Assembly (NCBI GenBank): GCA_029260375.1
Contig: JAJDDI010000066.1
Coordinates: 1-64,000 of the forward strand
Direction: 5' to 3'
Length of the DNA stretch: 64,000 bases
DNA from: Phycisphaerales bacterium
GTDB lineage: Bacteria; Planctomycetota; Phycisphaerae; Phycisphaerales; UBA1924
The position numbers and the translations under genes are program-made. Below the pieces are notes generated by a model. That model was not told the origin of the DNA, ran no database searches, and worked only from the letters and a program-made list of their open reading frames with translations. How positions within the stretch are numbered: the first letter of the stretch is position 1; the number at the start of each line of letters is the position of its first letter. Shown piece by piece: positions 35,743-44,337 of this stretch.

Positions 35743-37620
35743 TCACTCGCCCTCGGGCATGCGGTAGTCCAGCGCCCGGTTGCCGTCGAGGACCTGGTTC
35801 GCGTCGGGCACGATCAGGTCGATGCGGGACCGCTCCAGCGCCGTCCCCGTCGCGGCGTACAGGCGGGCGATCGAGCTGTTGTAGTCCACCAGCGACAGGA
35901 TCTCGTTGATCTCCGCCGCGGCCAGCGCCTCCTGCTGGTTCAGCTCCAGGTTCAGCCGCTCGACCGAGTACCCCGAGTTGGTCAGCTCCTTCTCGACCTG
36001 CAGCGTCCGCAGCGCTTCGCCCTGGGCGATGCGCGTCAGCTTGGCCTGCTCGATGAGGCGGTAGTCGCGAACGACGCTGTCGAGCGCGTTCTTCACGTCC
36101 AGCACCACGCCCTGCACGGCCCGCCGGTACGACGTGATCGCCCGCAGACGCTCGAGCCGAGCGCGCCGCGAGCCCGCGGCGCCCGCCCGGTTGCCGATGG
36201 GCTGCTCGAAGAGCACGCCCAGGAGGAACTCGTCGAGGAACTCTCCGTCGCCCAGGTTGCCGTAGGCATTGCCCATGTCGCTGTCGAAGCCGATGAGCGC
36301 GATCTGGCCCGTCAGATCGAGGCGTGGGCGGGCCGCGTTCTGCGCCACCACCTGGCGGACCGACGCGTCGTCGATCGCCAGGATCGCCTGCTGGATCTCG
36401 GGCCTCGCGTCGATCGCGGTCGTCACGGCGTCGAGTAGGCTGAACTCGATCGGTTCGTCCACCGCCCGGTCCACCGGCACGAGCATGATCTCGCTGCCCA
36501 CGGGCAGGTCCGGGTCGTTGATGAGCGCCTTGAGCCGGTCGCTGGCCCGGCGCAGGCTCGTCTGCGCGACGAGCAGGTCGCCCTTGCGCCGCTCGACCCG
36601 GGCTGCGGCGTCGGCGACCTGCGCCTGGCGCGCGTCCTGGATGCGCCGGATGCGGATGTCGTCGCGGACCTCCACACCCCGGTCCAGCAGGCGGGCCTGG
36701 ATCGCCAGGCGGTGGTACGTGAGAACCAGATCCCAGTACGCGGTCTCGACCTCGGTTACCGTGCCGATAAGCTGGGCGTGCAGGGCCGCGATGTCGGTGC
36801 GTTCCGCGTTCTGCGCGATGCGCACCTGCGCCAGCGCCGTGCCCGAACCCGCGCCCCGCAGCAGCGGCTGCGTCAACCCGACGACCACGTCCACGCTCTG
36901 CGCCGGGTTGGGCGAGGGCGTGCTGCCGAAGAACGAGCCGCGCACGTCGGAGTACAGCAGATCCTGACGGACCTCAAGCTGGCCCCCGGTGACCAGGTTT
37001 CTTCTCAGCCCGGTCGAGGAGCTGACGCTCTGGCTGGAGTTTATGTTCGCTCCGCCAAAGATCGCCTGCCCCGCCTGCGGGCGGTCCGTGTCCTGCCACT
37101 GGTTGTTGGAGAACAGCAGCCAGTCGAACGCCGCCTGCGCGCTGACCACGTCCGCCTCGCGGATCGCCGGCCCGAGACGCGCGATCTGCACGTCCAGGTT
37201 CCGCTCCGCCGCCGACCGCACGCAGCGCTCCAGGCTCACGCCCACCACCCGCTGCGGCTGCCCGTACAGGTCCTCGCTCAGCAGCGATTCGATCGGGTCC
37301 GCCCCGTCGCCCGCGCCCGTCGCCAGATCATTCAGGTACGCCCGGGGCGAGTACTCACGCTCGATCTGCTCCAGGTGCTCGGGGCGGATCTCCAGCTCGC
37401 TCAGCCCCGACTCTCGGGTGGTGCTGCGGCGCTGCGGGGCGCCTTGGGCCTCGGCGATCTCGCGCCGGGCCGAGTCGATCACCGATCGACGCAGTTCCTG
37501 CTCGGAGCGGTGGGCAATGGGCGAGGCGCAGCCCCCGATGAGGGCGCTGACAACCCCGGCGCCGGCAAGCGTGTGCGTGCGCCAGGCGGGGGCGAGACGG
37601 GCTGATTTGGTGTGTGTCAT
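35743..37620 (-). CDS. TolC-family outer-membrane efflux lipoprotein
   Basis: 625 residues from ATG 37620. Signal peptide with a lipobox GGCASP near residue 31, indicating lipid attachment. Two outer-membrane efflux-protein (TolC) halves are recognisable in the alternating helical and strand segments: ERCVRSAAERNLDVQIARLGP, VGLTQPLLRGAGSGTALAQVRIAQNA, WDLVLTYHRLAIQARLLDRG, and LGVLFEQPIGNRAGAAGSRRARLERLRA, NQQEALAAAEINEILSLVDYNSSIARLYAATGTAL. It would form the channel of a tripartite exporter; no partner pump is adjacent. It heads the tsaC-icd run. Confidence 0.88.
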   Translation of the reverse strand: MTHTKSARLAPAWRTHTLAGAGVVSALIGGCASPIAHRSEQELRRSVIDSARREIAEAQGAPQRRSTTRESGLSELEIRPEHLEQIEREYSPRAYLNDLATGAGDGADPIESLLSEDLYGQPQRVVGVSLERCVRSAAERNLDVQIARLGPAIREADVVSAQAAFDWLLFSNNQWQDTDRPQAGQAIFGGANINSSQSVSSSTGLRRNLVTGGQLEVRQDLLYSDVRGSFFGSTPSPNPAQSVDVVVGLTQPLLRGAGSGTALAQVRIAQNAERTDIAALHAQLIGTVTEVETAYWDLVLTYHRLAIQARLLDRGVEVRDDIRIRRIQDARQAQVADAAARVERRKGDLLVAQTSLRRASDRLKALINDPDLPVGSEIMLVPVDRAVDEPIEFSLLDAVTTAIDARPEIQQAILAIDDASVRQVVAQNAARPRLDLTGQIALIGFDSDMGNAYGNLGDGEFLDEFLLGVLFEQPIGNRAGAAGSRRARLERLRAITSYRRAVQGVVLDVKNALDSVVRDYRLIEQAKLTRIAQGEALRTLQVEKELTNSGYSVERLNLELNQQEALAAAEINEILSLVDYNSSIARLYAATGTALERSRIDLIVPDANQVLDGNRALDYRMPEGE

Positions 37621-37854
37621 GGGCGAGGGAAGGTAGATCAGATGGGCCTGAGGGTCAACGGATCGGGGCCCGATGCCCTTGTGCACAGCCCCGGTCGCCG
37701 CAGCGCCCCGCCGGTTCGGTGGGTACACTCCAAAGAGCGTGGCCGCACCCGCTGGCGACGCCCCCGGGCCGGGGAAGGATCCCCGCCCGGCGCGATGGTA
37801 CAGGCTCGGCGAGCGAGCCGGTCGCGAAGCCCAACGACTCACGGAGGAAGACCA

Positions 37855-39495
37855 GTGCGTCGCGCCCCCACACGATCACCGAAGCAAGCTCTCCCCTCCA
37901 TCCGGACACTCCTGGCCGGAGCTCTGCTGGGCGCCATGCCCCTGGCGGCCCTCCCGCTGACGGCACAGGCCCAGTCCCAGGCCCAGATCAAGGACTCGAC
38001 GCCCCGCTGGGTCGTCATCACCAAGGACGACGCCCCGGTCCGCTGCGACGATTTCGAACGCTTCTACAAGGTCGCCAGCCTGGACGCGGGCAGCGTCCTC
38101 CGCGCCGACGGCCAGTCCACCCAGTGGGCCCGGGTCGTCTACCCCATCGGCGTGCCCGCGCTGGTCCCCGCGGCCGACGCGAGGGTGATCGACGACAAGA
38201 CCATCGAGCTGACCACCCCCAGCCGACTCCGGGCGCCCAGCGCCATCCTGGGCATCGCCGGGAGCTGGCGGTCGCTGTACTCCGAGGCCGTCCCCCAGGG
38301 CACGCGCCTCGAGGTGATCGAGAAGGAGATCGGCGCCAACAACGAGATCGCGGCGTACCGCGTCAAGGCGCCCCACCCGCCCGTCGCCCCCGAGCCCCCC
38401 TACGCGTACGTCAAGCTGGAGTTTGTCCGTGACGCGACGCCCGCCGAAGCGCAGGCCCACATCAAGGCTCTGAGCGCCATCCCGGGCGCCTCGCCCGTGC
38501 CCGTGAATACGGCCCGGATCATCCCCGACGCCGTCGAGGTGGTTGACGATCGCGCGACGCCGACGATCGAGCCCGTCGTCCCGGCGCCCAAGACCGAGAT
38601 CGCGACACCGTCCCAAGCCCGGCCCGCGCCCACGACGCCGAGAGGGACCGAGGACGTCGTCGAGCTGACCGACGCCCAGTTCGCGGGCGACGAGGGCGAC
38701 CGGATCACACGCATCGATCAGCCCGGCGCGACCAACGTTCCGGACTCGACCAACTCGCTGCTTGAGCCCATGGTTCTGCCGGGCCAAGAGGACCTGGCCG
38801 CGCCCAGCGTAAGATCGAACACGCCCGACCGGAACGCCAGCGATCAGGCGGTCACGCCCATCCAGAACGGCGCACCGATCGCGCAGTCCGCGCCGGCGCC
38901 GACCCCCGAGCTGGCGCCCGATCCGTCTTCGATCGAGGACCTGGAACTCGCCCTGACCTCCGCCCGCCGCCTCCCCAAGGAGGCGCTCGACGAGGCGCTC
39001 GACGAGCTTCACGCCGAGTTCCAGCGGACGCTCAGCGCCCAAGAGGCCAAGGGCCAGGACGAGAAGGTGCTCGAGGCCCTCCGCCGCCGCGTCGCCTGGC
39101 TGGACCTGCGGATCCAAACCCGCGACCAGCGTCGCGCCCTCGACGAGGCCCTCCGCTCGGCCTCGAGCCGTGAGCAGGCCATCGCCTCGGGCGTACAGAC
39201 CTGGCAGTCCGGGCGTGCGTACTCGATGGTGGGGCGCCTGGCCTCCAGCGCCGTCTACAACGGCGACCGCCTCCCCCTGATGTACCGCGTTCAGAGCATC
39301 GACCCGCTCACCGGCCCCCGCACCATCGGCTATGTCCGTCCCAACCAGGGCGATCGCCTCGACAGCCGCCTGGGCCAGATCGTGGGCATCATCGGCGCTA
39401 CGACCGACGACGACGCCCTGAGCCTCCGCATCATCCGCCCAGAGCGGGTGGACGTGCTCGACACCAGCGCCTTCGCCAACGTTCCCACGGACTGA
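37855..39495 (+). CDS. Secreted protein of unknown function with SH3-like N-terminal region
   Basis: 546 residues from GTG 37855, chosen because GGAGG lies seven bases upstream and a signal peptide (LLAGALLGAMPLAALPLTAQAQ) follows. Residues about 45-200 (WVVITKDDAPVRCDDFERFYKVASLDAGSVLRADG, then RSLYSEAVPQGTRLEVIE) read like two SH3-like beta folds. The middle is long, Pro/Ala/Thr-rich and disordered; a helical segment (LRRRVAWLDLRIQTRDQRRALDEALRS) and a C-terminal beta region follow. Not a family I can name. Divergent from the TolC-like gene over a 234-base region in which no consensus promoter was identified. Confidence 0.75.
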   Translation: MRRAPTRSPKQALPSIRTLLAGALLGAMPLAALPLTAQAQSQAQIKDSTPRWVVITKDDAPVRCDDFERFYKVASLDAGSVLRADGQSTQWARVVYPIGVPALVPAADARVIDDKTIELTTPSRLRAPSAILGIAGSWRSLYSEAVPQGTRLEVIEKEIGANNEIAAYRVKAPHPPVAPEPPYAYVKLEFVRDATPAEAQAHIKALSAIPGASPVPVNTARIIPDAVEVVDDRATPTIEPVVPAPKTEIATPSQARPAPTTPRGTEDVVELTDAQFAGDEGDRITRIDQPGATNVPDSTNSLLEPMVLPGQEDLAAPSVRSNTPDRNASDQAVTPIQNGAPIAQSAPAPTPELAPDPSSIEDLELALTSARRLPKEALDEALDELHAEFQRTLSAQEAKGQDEKVLEALRRRVAWLDLRIQTRDQRRALDEALRSASSREQAIASGVQTWQSGRAYSMVGRLASSAVYNGDRLPLMYRVQSIDPLTGPRTIGYVRPNQGDRLDSRLGQIVGIIGATTDDDALSLRIIRPERVDVLDTSAFANVPTD

Positions 39496-39532
39496 CGCCC
39501 CCTTGCCCGGCGCCCTCTAGGCTTTGCGCAGC

Positions 39533-40858
39533 ATGACGCCGGGAGAAAACGCGAGTTCCGGGATCCACTTCAGCGCCGGCGCCTCGCCCGCGGGCAGCGC
39601 CGACCGCGCCGCCGCCGACGCCTGCGAACGCCTGATCGCCGACTCTGTGCGCCGCGGCGGCCCGGCTTGGGCGCCGGACCTGGCCATCGTCTTCGCGACC
39701 GCATCGCACGCCCCCATGCTCGCGGCCGTCGCCTCCCGGCTGCGCCGCGATCTGGGCCCCACCCGGATCATCGGCGTGAGCGCCGGCGCTGTCCTTGGCG
39801 GTCGCGACGCCTACGAGCGGCGCACGGGCCTGTCCGTGCTCGCCGGCTGGCTCCCGGGCGCGGACATCCGGGCCATCACCCGCGGCACCCTCGCGACCCC
39901 CTCGCCGGGACTCGACGATGCGCTGCGAAGCGCCATGGGAGACATCTCAACGCTCCGCGCGAGCCTCATCCTGGGCGACGCCCCGTCCACCCCGACGGGC
40001 GAGCTGCTCCCCGCGTTCTCCCGCGTGCACAACGAGTCGAGCTGGGGCGAGGCGCCCCCGGTGCTGGGGGCGCTGGCCGCGGGTGGGAGCTCGCCGGGCG
40101 CCGGCGCTGTGCTGCTCGACGACGAGGTCGTCGCCCAGGGCAGCGTCGCCCTCTCGATCCACAGCGAGCATCTCCGCGTGGACACGCTCGTGAGCCAGGG
40201 GTGCACCCCCTTCGCCGAGCCGATGGTCATCACGCGCGCGCGCAAGAACCTGATCCTCCAGCTTGGCGGGCGCCCCGCGCTGGACGCGATCCGCGACGCC
40301 GCGGCGGACCTCGACGAAGACCGCCGACGCCTGCTCCCGGGCGGGCTGTTCATCGGACGCGTCATCGACGAGTACAAAGACCGCTTCGGGCGGGGCGACT
40401 TTCTCATCCGCTCGGTCACGGGCGTGGACGAGGACCTGAGCGCCGTCGCGGTGGCGGACCTGGTGCGCGCCGGGCAGACCATCCAGCTCCAGCTGCGCGA
40501 CCGGCGCACCGCCAGCGAGGACCTGCAGATGCTCCTCAGCGCCCAGCGCATGCACGAACGCCCCGCGGGCGCGCTGCTGCTGACCTGCGCCGGTCGCGGG
40601 CGCGAGTTCTTCGGCGACGAATCCCACGACGTGCTCGCGGTCCAGCGGGGCTTTCGCGACGAGCTGCCCGGCGAGCTCAAGGCCAAGGCGGGTCAGCAGA
40701 TCGACCCGGACGAGCCGCTGCTCCCGCTCGCGGGCGTGTTTGCCAATGCGCAGATCGCCCCCGCCGCGGGCAGCGCCGCCCTGCACACCCACGCCGCGGT
40801 GCTGGCGATGTTCCGTCAGTCCGAGGCGCAACCAAGCGACGAAGGCGCCAAGAGCTAG
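39533..40858 (+). CDS. FIST-domain protein
   Basis: 441 residues. The N-terminal half (IVFATASHAPMLAAVASRLRR, RIIGVSAGAVLGGRDAYERRTGLSVLAGWLPGADIRA) is FIST_N and the C-terminal half (VDEDLSAVAVADLVRAGQTIQLQLRDR, GALLLTCAGRGREFFG) is FIST_C. FIST proteins are thought to bind small ligands such as amino acids in signalling, sometimes in receptor fusions; here the protein is free-standing and cytoplasmic. Start at ATG 39533. Its TAG shares a base with a REP-like palindrome immediately downstream. Confidence 0.85.
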   Translation: MTPGENASSGIHFSAGASPAGSADRAAADACERLIADSVRRGGPAWAPDLAIVFATASHAPMLAAVASRLRRDLGPTRIIGVSAGAVLGGRDAYERRTGLSVLAGWLPGADIRAITRGTLATPSPGLDDALRSAMGDISTLRASLILGDAPSTPTGELLPAFSRVHNESSWGEAPPVLGALAAGGSSPGAGAVLLDDEVVAQGSVALSIHSEHLRVDTLVSQGCTPFAEPMVITRARKNLILQLGGRPALDAIRDAAADLDEDRRRLLPGGLFIGRVIDEYKDRFGRGDFLIRSVTGVDEDLSAVAVADLVRAGQTIQLQLRDRRTASEDLQMLLSAQRMHERPAGALLLTCAGRGREFFGDESHDVLAVQRGFRDELPGELKAKAGQQIDPDEPLLPLAGVFANAQIAPAAGSAALHTHAAVLAMFRQSEAQPSDEGAKS

Positions 40859-40931
40859 CCCCGCACGTGAGTGCGGGGTTCACCCATCGACATCACATCA
40901 ACAAAGAAACCCCGCACTCACGTGCGGGGCT
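40857..40931. repeat. Paired REP-like palindromes after the FIST gene
   Basis: CCCCGCAC-GTGA-GTGCGGGG (40859-40878) and its inverted counterpart CCCCGCAC-TCAC-GTGCGGGG (40910-40929) form two hairpins in opposite orientation with a 31-bp spacer. They lie between the convergent FIST and fahA genes and could act as a bidirectional terminator. The same pair occurs at 48978-49059. Confidence 0.85.
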
Positions 40932-40961
40932 GGTTGTGCGCGGATTGATTGTGTTCGGGCG

Positions 40962-42359
40962 TTACTCCGCCGCGGGCTGGATCACCCCGCGGCACTCGCC
41001 GAAGCCGATCCGACGGAACCCCTCACGCTCGCAGAACCCCTTGATGATGATCTCGTCGCCGTCGCCCAGGAACTTGCGCTCCTCGCCGGTCGGGAGCGTG
41101 ATGGGCGTGCGCTCCGAACCGGGCACGACCTTGGGCGGGGTGGCGAACGGGTCGCCGTCCCACGTCAGTTCCAGCAGGCACCCGCGCGCGTCGCGCGTCG
41201 GACCCGAGACCGTGCCCGAGGCGAGCAGGTCGCCCGGGTTCATCTGGCAGCCGTTGGACGCGTGGTGCGTGAGCATCTGCCCGATCGTCCAGTACATGTC
41301 CCTGAACGAGCCACGGCTCAGGCGGATCGGGTCCATGCCCTTGGACCGCATCTCCGACGAGCAGAGATACACCTCCAGCGTGATGTCCACGCCGCCGCTC
41401 TTGACGTTGTCGTCGCTGGTCAGGTAGTTCAGCGGCTTGGGGTCGTCGATCGGGCGCTCCATCGCCGGGCAGCGGAAGGGCGCCAGCGCCTCCATCGTCA
41501 CGATGTACGGGCTCACCGTCGTCGCGAAGTTCTTCGCCAGGAACGGCCCCAGCGGCACGTACTCCCACTTCTGGATGTCCCGCGCCGACCAGTCGTTGAC
41601 CAGGCACATCCCCAAAATATGCTCCTCCGCGTCGCTGATGTCGATCGACTCGCCCCTCACGTTGCCCCGCCCAACGACGAAGCCGACCTCCAGCTCGTAG
41701 TCCAGCAGCTTGCACGGGCCGAACGCCGGCGGCCCGTCGGCGATCGTCGCCCCGGGCAGGAGCTGGCCCCTGGGTCTGCGGACCGGCGTGCCCGACGGAA
41801 CGATGGTCGATGCCCTGCCGTGGTAGGCGATGGGGATGTGCTTGTAGTTGGGCAGCAGCGGGTTGTCGGGTCGGAACATGGAGCCGACGTTGGTGGCGTG
41901 GTAGAGCGAGGCGTAGAAGTCGGTGTAGTCAATTGGCGTCGCGGGTGGGTCAAACACACAATCGGTGACGTCGTACAGAGAATCTCGTATCGCTGCCCGA
42001 GACTTGGAATCCGCAGTTGCTGATAGAAGTGCTTGGATCCTAGGACGCACTTTGCGTGCAACAGTTCCAGACCAGTTCTCAAGGAAAGAACGTACATCGT
42101 CTGGATCTGAACCGAAGAAGCTCTCGCCGCCGGTGACAGGTGTGTCGCCGAGCAGCGGGACGTCCGTGCCGAGCTCAAACAGATCGAGTACCTGATCGCC
42201 GATTCTTACACCGACCCGCTGCGGCGTACCCATCTCGTGCGGCGGTGCGAACCTGCAGAATGGCAGATTCTGAATCGGAAAGTCCGTCGCCGGGTCGTTG
42301 GCGGACTCGACCCAGGACTCGAGCTTGGGGTCGTGGGTGTCGTCGATGGCGTAGGGCAT
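40962..42359 (-). CDS. fahA: Fumarylacetoacetase
   Basis: 465 residues. Hydrolyses fumarylacetoacetate to fumarate and acetoacetate in the last step of tyrosine/homogentisate breakdown. The N-terminal domain and the catalytic domain (PIDYTDFYASLYHATNVGSMFRP, LLDYELEVGFVVG, MCLVNDWSARDIQKWEYVPLGPFLAKNF, GDLLASGTVSGPT) are complete. The central stretch encoded at about 41941-42130 is markedly lower in GC than the rest of the gene, though the protein alignment is continuous. Followed upstream by the DUF559 cassette. Confidence 0.94.
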   Translation of the reverse strand: MPYAIDDTHDPKLESWVESANDPATDFPIQNLPFCRFAPPHEMGTPQRVGVRIGDQVLDLFELGTDVPLLGDTPVTGGESFFGSDPDDVRSFLENWSGTVARKVRPRIQALLSATADSKSRAAIRDSLYDVTDCVFDPPATPIDYTDFYASLYHATNVGSMFRPDNPLLPNYKHIPIAYHGRASTIVPSGTPVRRPRGQLLPGATIADGPPAFGPCKLLDYELEVGFVVGRGNVRGESIDISDAEEHILGMCLVNDWSARDIQKWEYVPLGPFLAKNFATTVSPYIVTMEALAPFRCPAMERPIDDPKPLNYLTSDDNVKSGGVDITLEVYLCSSEMRSKGMDPIRLSRGSFRDMYWTIGQMLTHHASNGCQMNPGDLLASGTVSGPTRDARGCLLELTWDGDPFATPPKVVPGSERTPITLPTGEERKFLGDGDEIIIKGFCEREGFRRIGFGECRGVIQPAAE

Positions 42360-42374
42360 GGTCGGTCCTTGATT

Positions 42375-42432
42375 CGGACCCCCTCCGACCTCGCGTTCGC
42401 TCGGCCACCTCCCCCGCCGGGGCGGGGGAGGA
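42375..42432. repeat. DUF559-cassette repeat, copy A
   Basis: 58-bp repeat with CGGACCCCCTCCG at its left end and the palindrome ending GGCGGGGGAGG at its right. Direct copy of 42906-42964 except for a few bases in the inner hairpin. Forms a large inverted repeat with 42454-42507. Confidence 0.85.
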
Positions 42433-42440
42433 TCAGGGGG

Positions 42441-42905
42441 TCAGGTCTTCTTGATCCTCCCCCGCCCCGGCGGGGGAGGTGTCGCCGAAGGCGACGGAGG
42501 GGGTCCGTCGATGCGGTCCCGCGCCGCCCGGTGGATGGTACGGAGCACATCATCCATATTCTGCAAGACGTCCACGGCCGGAATCCGCAGCACCCGCAGT
42601 CCTCTGTCGATCATCCATGTATCTCGCGTTGCATCGCGGTCCCGCCGCACTCCCGCGTGCGAGGCCCCATCGATCTCGATGACGAGCCGCGCATCGTGAC
42701 AGTAGAAGTCCGCGATGTACGCCCCGAGCGGGTGCTGGCGCCGGAACCGCAGATCAGCCAGCCGTTTGCCTCGGAGGTGGTTCCACAGCATGACCTCGGG
42801 CGGGGTCATCACGGCGCGAAGGGCCTTCGCCTTGGCACGGGCGGATTGGTGGGCGCGGGTTGCCTTGCGGAACGCGCGTGAATCCGGTTCGCTCCGTTCG
42901 TTCAT
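42441..42905 (-). CDS. DUF559 (Vsr-like) endonuclease-domain protein
   Basis: 154 residues. DUF559 pattern: LRAVMTPPEVMLWNHLRGKRLADLRFRRQHPLGAYIADFYCHDARLVIEIDGASHAGVRRDRDATRD, a PD-(D/E)XK-type fold with the active-site core ADFYC...VIEIDG. Such proteins are predicted nucleases; few are characterised. The ATG is four bases from GGAGGGGG that lies in the right-hand repeat, so the repeat supplies the ribosome-binding site. The final ~20 residues are translated from the inverted repeat, and the stop lies in the spacer between repeats A and inverted A. It appears to be a unit with the repeats rather than with the neighbouring genes. Confidence 0.85.
   Translation of the reverse strand: MNERSEPDSRAFRKATRAHQSARAKAKALRAVMTPPEVMLWNHLRGKRLADLRFRRQHPLGAYIADFYCHDARLVIEIDGASHAGVRRDRDATRDTWMIDRGLRVLRIPAVDVLQNMDDVLRTIHRAARDRIDGPPPSPSATPPPPGRGRIKKT
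42454..42507. repeat. DUF559-cassette repeat, inverted copy
   Basis: Inverted copy of the same repeat with a different inner hairpin (TCGCC-TTC-GGCGA). It is translated as the proline-rich C-terminus of the DUF559 protein (SPSATPPPPGRGR). Confidence 0.85.
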
Positions 42906-42964
42906 CGGACCCCCTCCGACCTCGCTTGCGCTCGGCCACCTCCCCCGCCGGGGCGGGGGAGGAT
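42906..42964. repeat. DUF559-cassette repeat, copy B
   Basis: Direct copy of 42375-42432, immediately upstream of the DUF559 start codon on the minus strand and ending five bases before the MFS gene's stop codon. Confidence 0.85.
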
Positions 42965-42968
42965 GACT

Positions 42969-44306
42969 CTACCCGTCCGGCCCGATCGGGTCCGGCTCGT
43001 CCGGGTCGGGATCGCTCAGATCCCGCGCCACCGGCGGCGTCGGCGGCCTCAGGAACAACGACGCAACCCCCAGCGGCACGCCCGTGAGCGCGAACACGAT
43101 CAGGATCGGCGTGAAGTCCTCCCCCGCGAGCAGGTACGCGCCCCCCGTCAGCCACGGGCCCACGCCCGTCGCCGCGACCGAGGCCAGCGTGATCGTCCCC
43201 CGGATCGACCCGTGGTGCGTGCGCCCGAAGTACCGCGCGATCGCCGGGTTCCCCACGGCCACCGACACGCCCATCGACACGCCGAACAACCCCATCCCGA
43301 GCGCCATCGTCCCCACGATCCACCCCTCGGGCACGCGCCCCGACACCGCCACCAGATACACCACGCACGACACGAGCATGATCGCCGGCCCGAACGGCAG
43401 CAGCTTCCGCGGCGGGACCCGATCGACGAGCCACCCCAGCAGCAGCATCGAGAACCCGAACGCGATGGGCCACGGCTGGATCGCGATCGCGGTCTGGGCT
43501 TCGCTCCCCTCCAGCCCGGCGCTGCGCAGCATCACCTGCATATGAAACAACAACGCCGTCCCGATCAGCCCGTTGGCGCACATGATCGGGACCAGGATCC
43601 AGTACGCCCGCGTCCGCATCGCCTGCCCGCGCGTGAACGCAGGGTCGTCCCTCGGGGGCTTGCCCCCGTGCAGGACGTCATGGGTCGCGTGCTCGGCCCT
43701 GTCGCCGTCGAGGTGCTGCCCGATGTCCTCGGGCTTGTTGCGGAAGATCAGCAGCACGAAGGGCAGGGTCAGCAGCAGGATCATCCCCGCCAGCGCGAAC
43801 GCGGCGGGCTTCCACCCGTGGTGCTCGATGAGCCACGCCGTGGGCGCGGGCATGAGCGCCGAGCCGCCCGCGAAGCCGACGATCGCCAGCATGGAGTGCG
43901 CGGTCCCCAGGCGGCGTTCGAACCACATCGAGATCGTGTGCCCCGCCAGCATCCCCAGCGAGCCCTGCCCCAGCAGACGCATGAAGAAGAAGCACAGCAC
44001 CAGCCCATACATGCCGCGCACCTGCGTGAGCAGCGCCACGGCGCCGGCGCAGCCGAGCGCGACGAGCAGCACCACACGGCGCAGCCCGTGCTTGTCGGCC
44101 ATCCGCCCGATCCAGGGCAGGGGGAACGCCGCGAGGATGGTCCCCAACGTGTACGCACGGCTCAGCTGCTCGACATCGAGATCCAGCGACGTCCGCAGTG
44201 AGTCGTTGAAGAGCGAGACGACGACCGTCTGCGTGGGCATAGTGGCCATCGCCATCGCGATCGCGACGCCGAGCATGACCCAGCCGTAGAAGAATGGTCG
44301 TTTCAT
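42969..44306 (-). CDS. MFS transporter
   Basis: 445 residues, twelve predicted transmembrane helices. It starts FFYGWVMLGVAIAMAMATMPTQTVVVSLF and has the loop-2 motif GRMADKHGLRR between helices 2 and 3, typical of the major facilitator superfamily; the pattern resembles the oxalate/formate-antiporter-like subgroup. The C-terminus is long, acidic and cytoplasmic (DLSDPDPDEPDP). Substrate unknown. It lies between the DUF559 cassette and an unrecognised conserved gene near fahA and could move a metabolite of that pathway, which is only suggestion. Confidence 0.88.
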   Translation of the reverse strand: MKRPFFYGWVMLGVAIAMAMATMPTQTVVVSLFNDSLRTSLDLDVEQLSRAYTLGTILAAFPLPWIGRMADKHGLRRVVLLVALGCAGAVALLTQVRGMYGLVLCFFFMRLLGQGSLGMLAGHTISMWFERRLGTAHSMLAIVGFAGGSALMPAPTAWLIEHHGWKPAAFALAGMILLLTLPFVLLIFRNKPEDIGQHLDGDRAEHATHDVLHGGKPPRDDPAFTRGQAMRTRAYWILVPIMCANGLIGTALLFHMQVMLRSAGLEGSEAQTAIAIQPWPIAFGFSMLLLGWLVDRVPPRKLLPFGPAIMLVSCVVYLVAVSGRVPEGWIVGTMALGMGLFGVSMGVSVAVGNPAIARYFGRTHHGSIRGTITLASVAATGVGPWLTGGAYLLAGEDFTPILIVFALTGVPLGVASLFLRPPTPPVARDLSDPDPDEPDPIGPDG

Positions 44307-44337
44307 GAGGGGCGCCGGAGAGCGTAGCCCGCGCCGA

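Larger units (their letters stand above)
42375..42964. mobile_element. DUF559 endonuclease cassette bracketed by palindromic repeats
   Basis: The endonuclease gene is flanked by three copies of a ~55-bp repeat (CGGACCCCCTCCG, a variable small hairpin, then a CCTCCCCCGCC/GGCGGGGGAGG palindrome): direct copies at 42375-42432 and 42906-42964 and an inverted copy at 42454-42507. The left pair makes a long inverted repeat around the gene's stop. The whole looks like a small mobile unit. No target-site duplication was identified. Confidence 0.7.
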
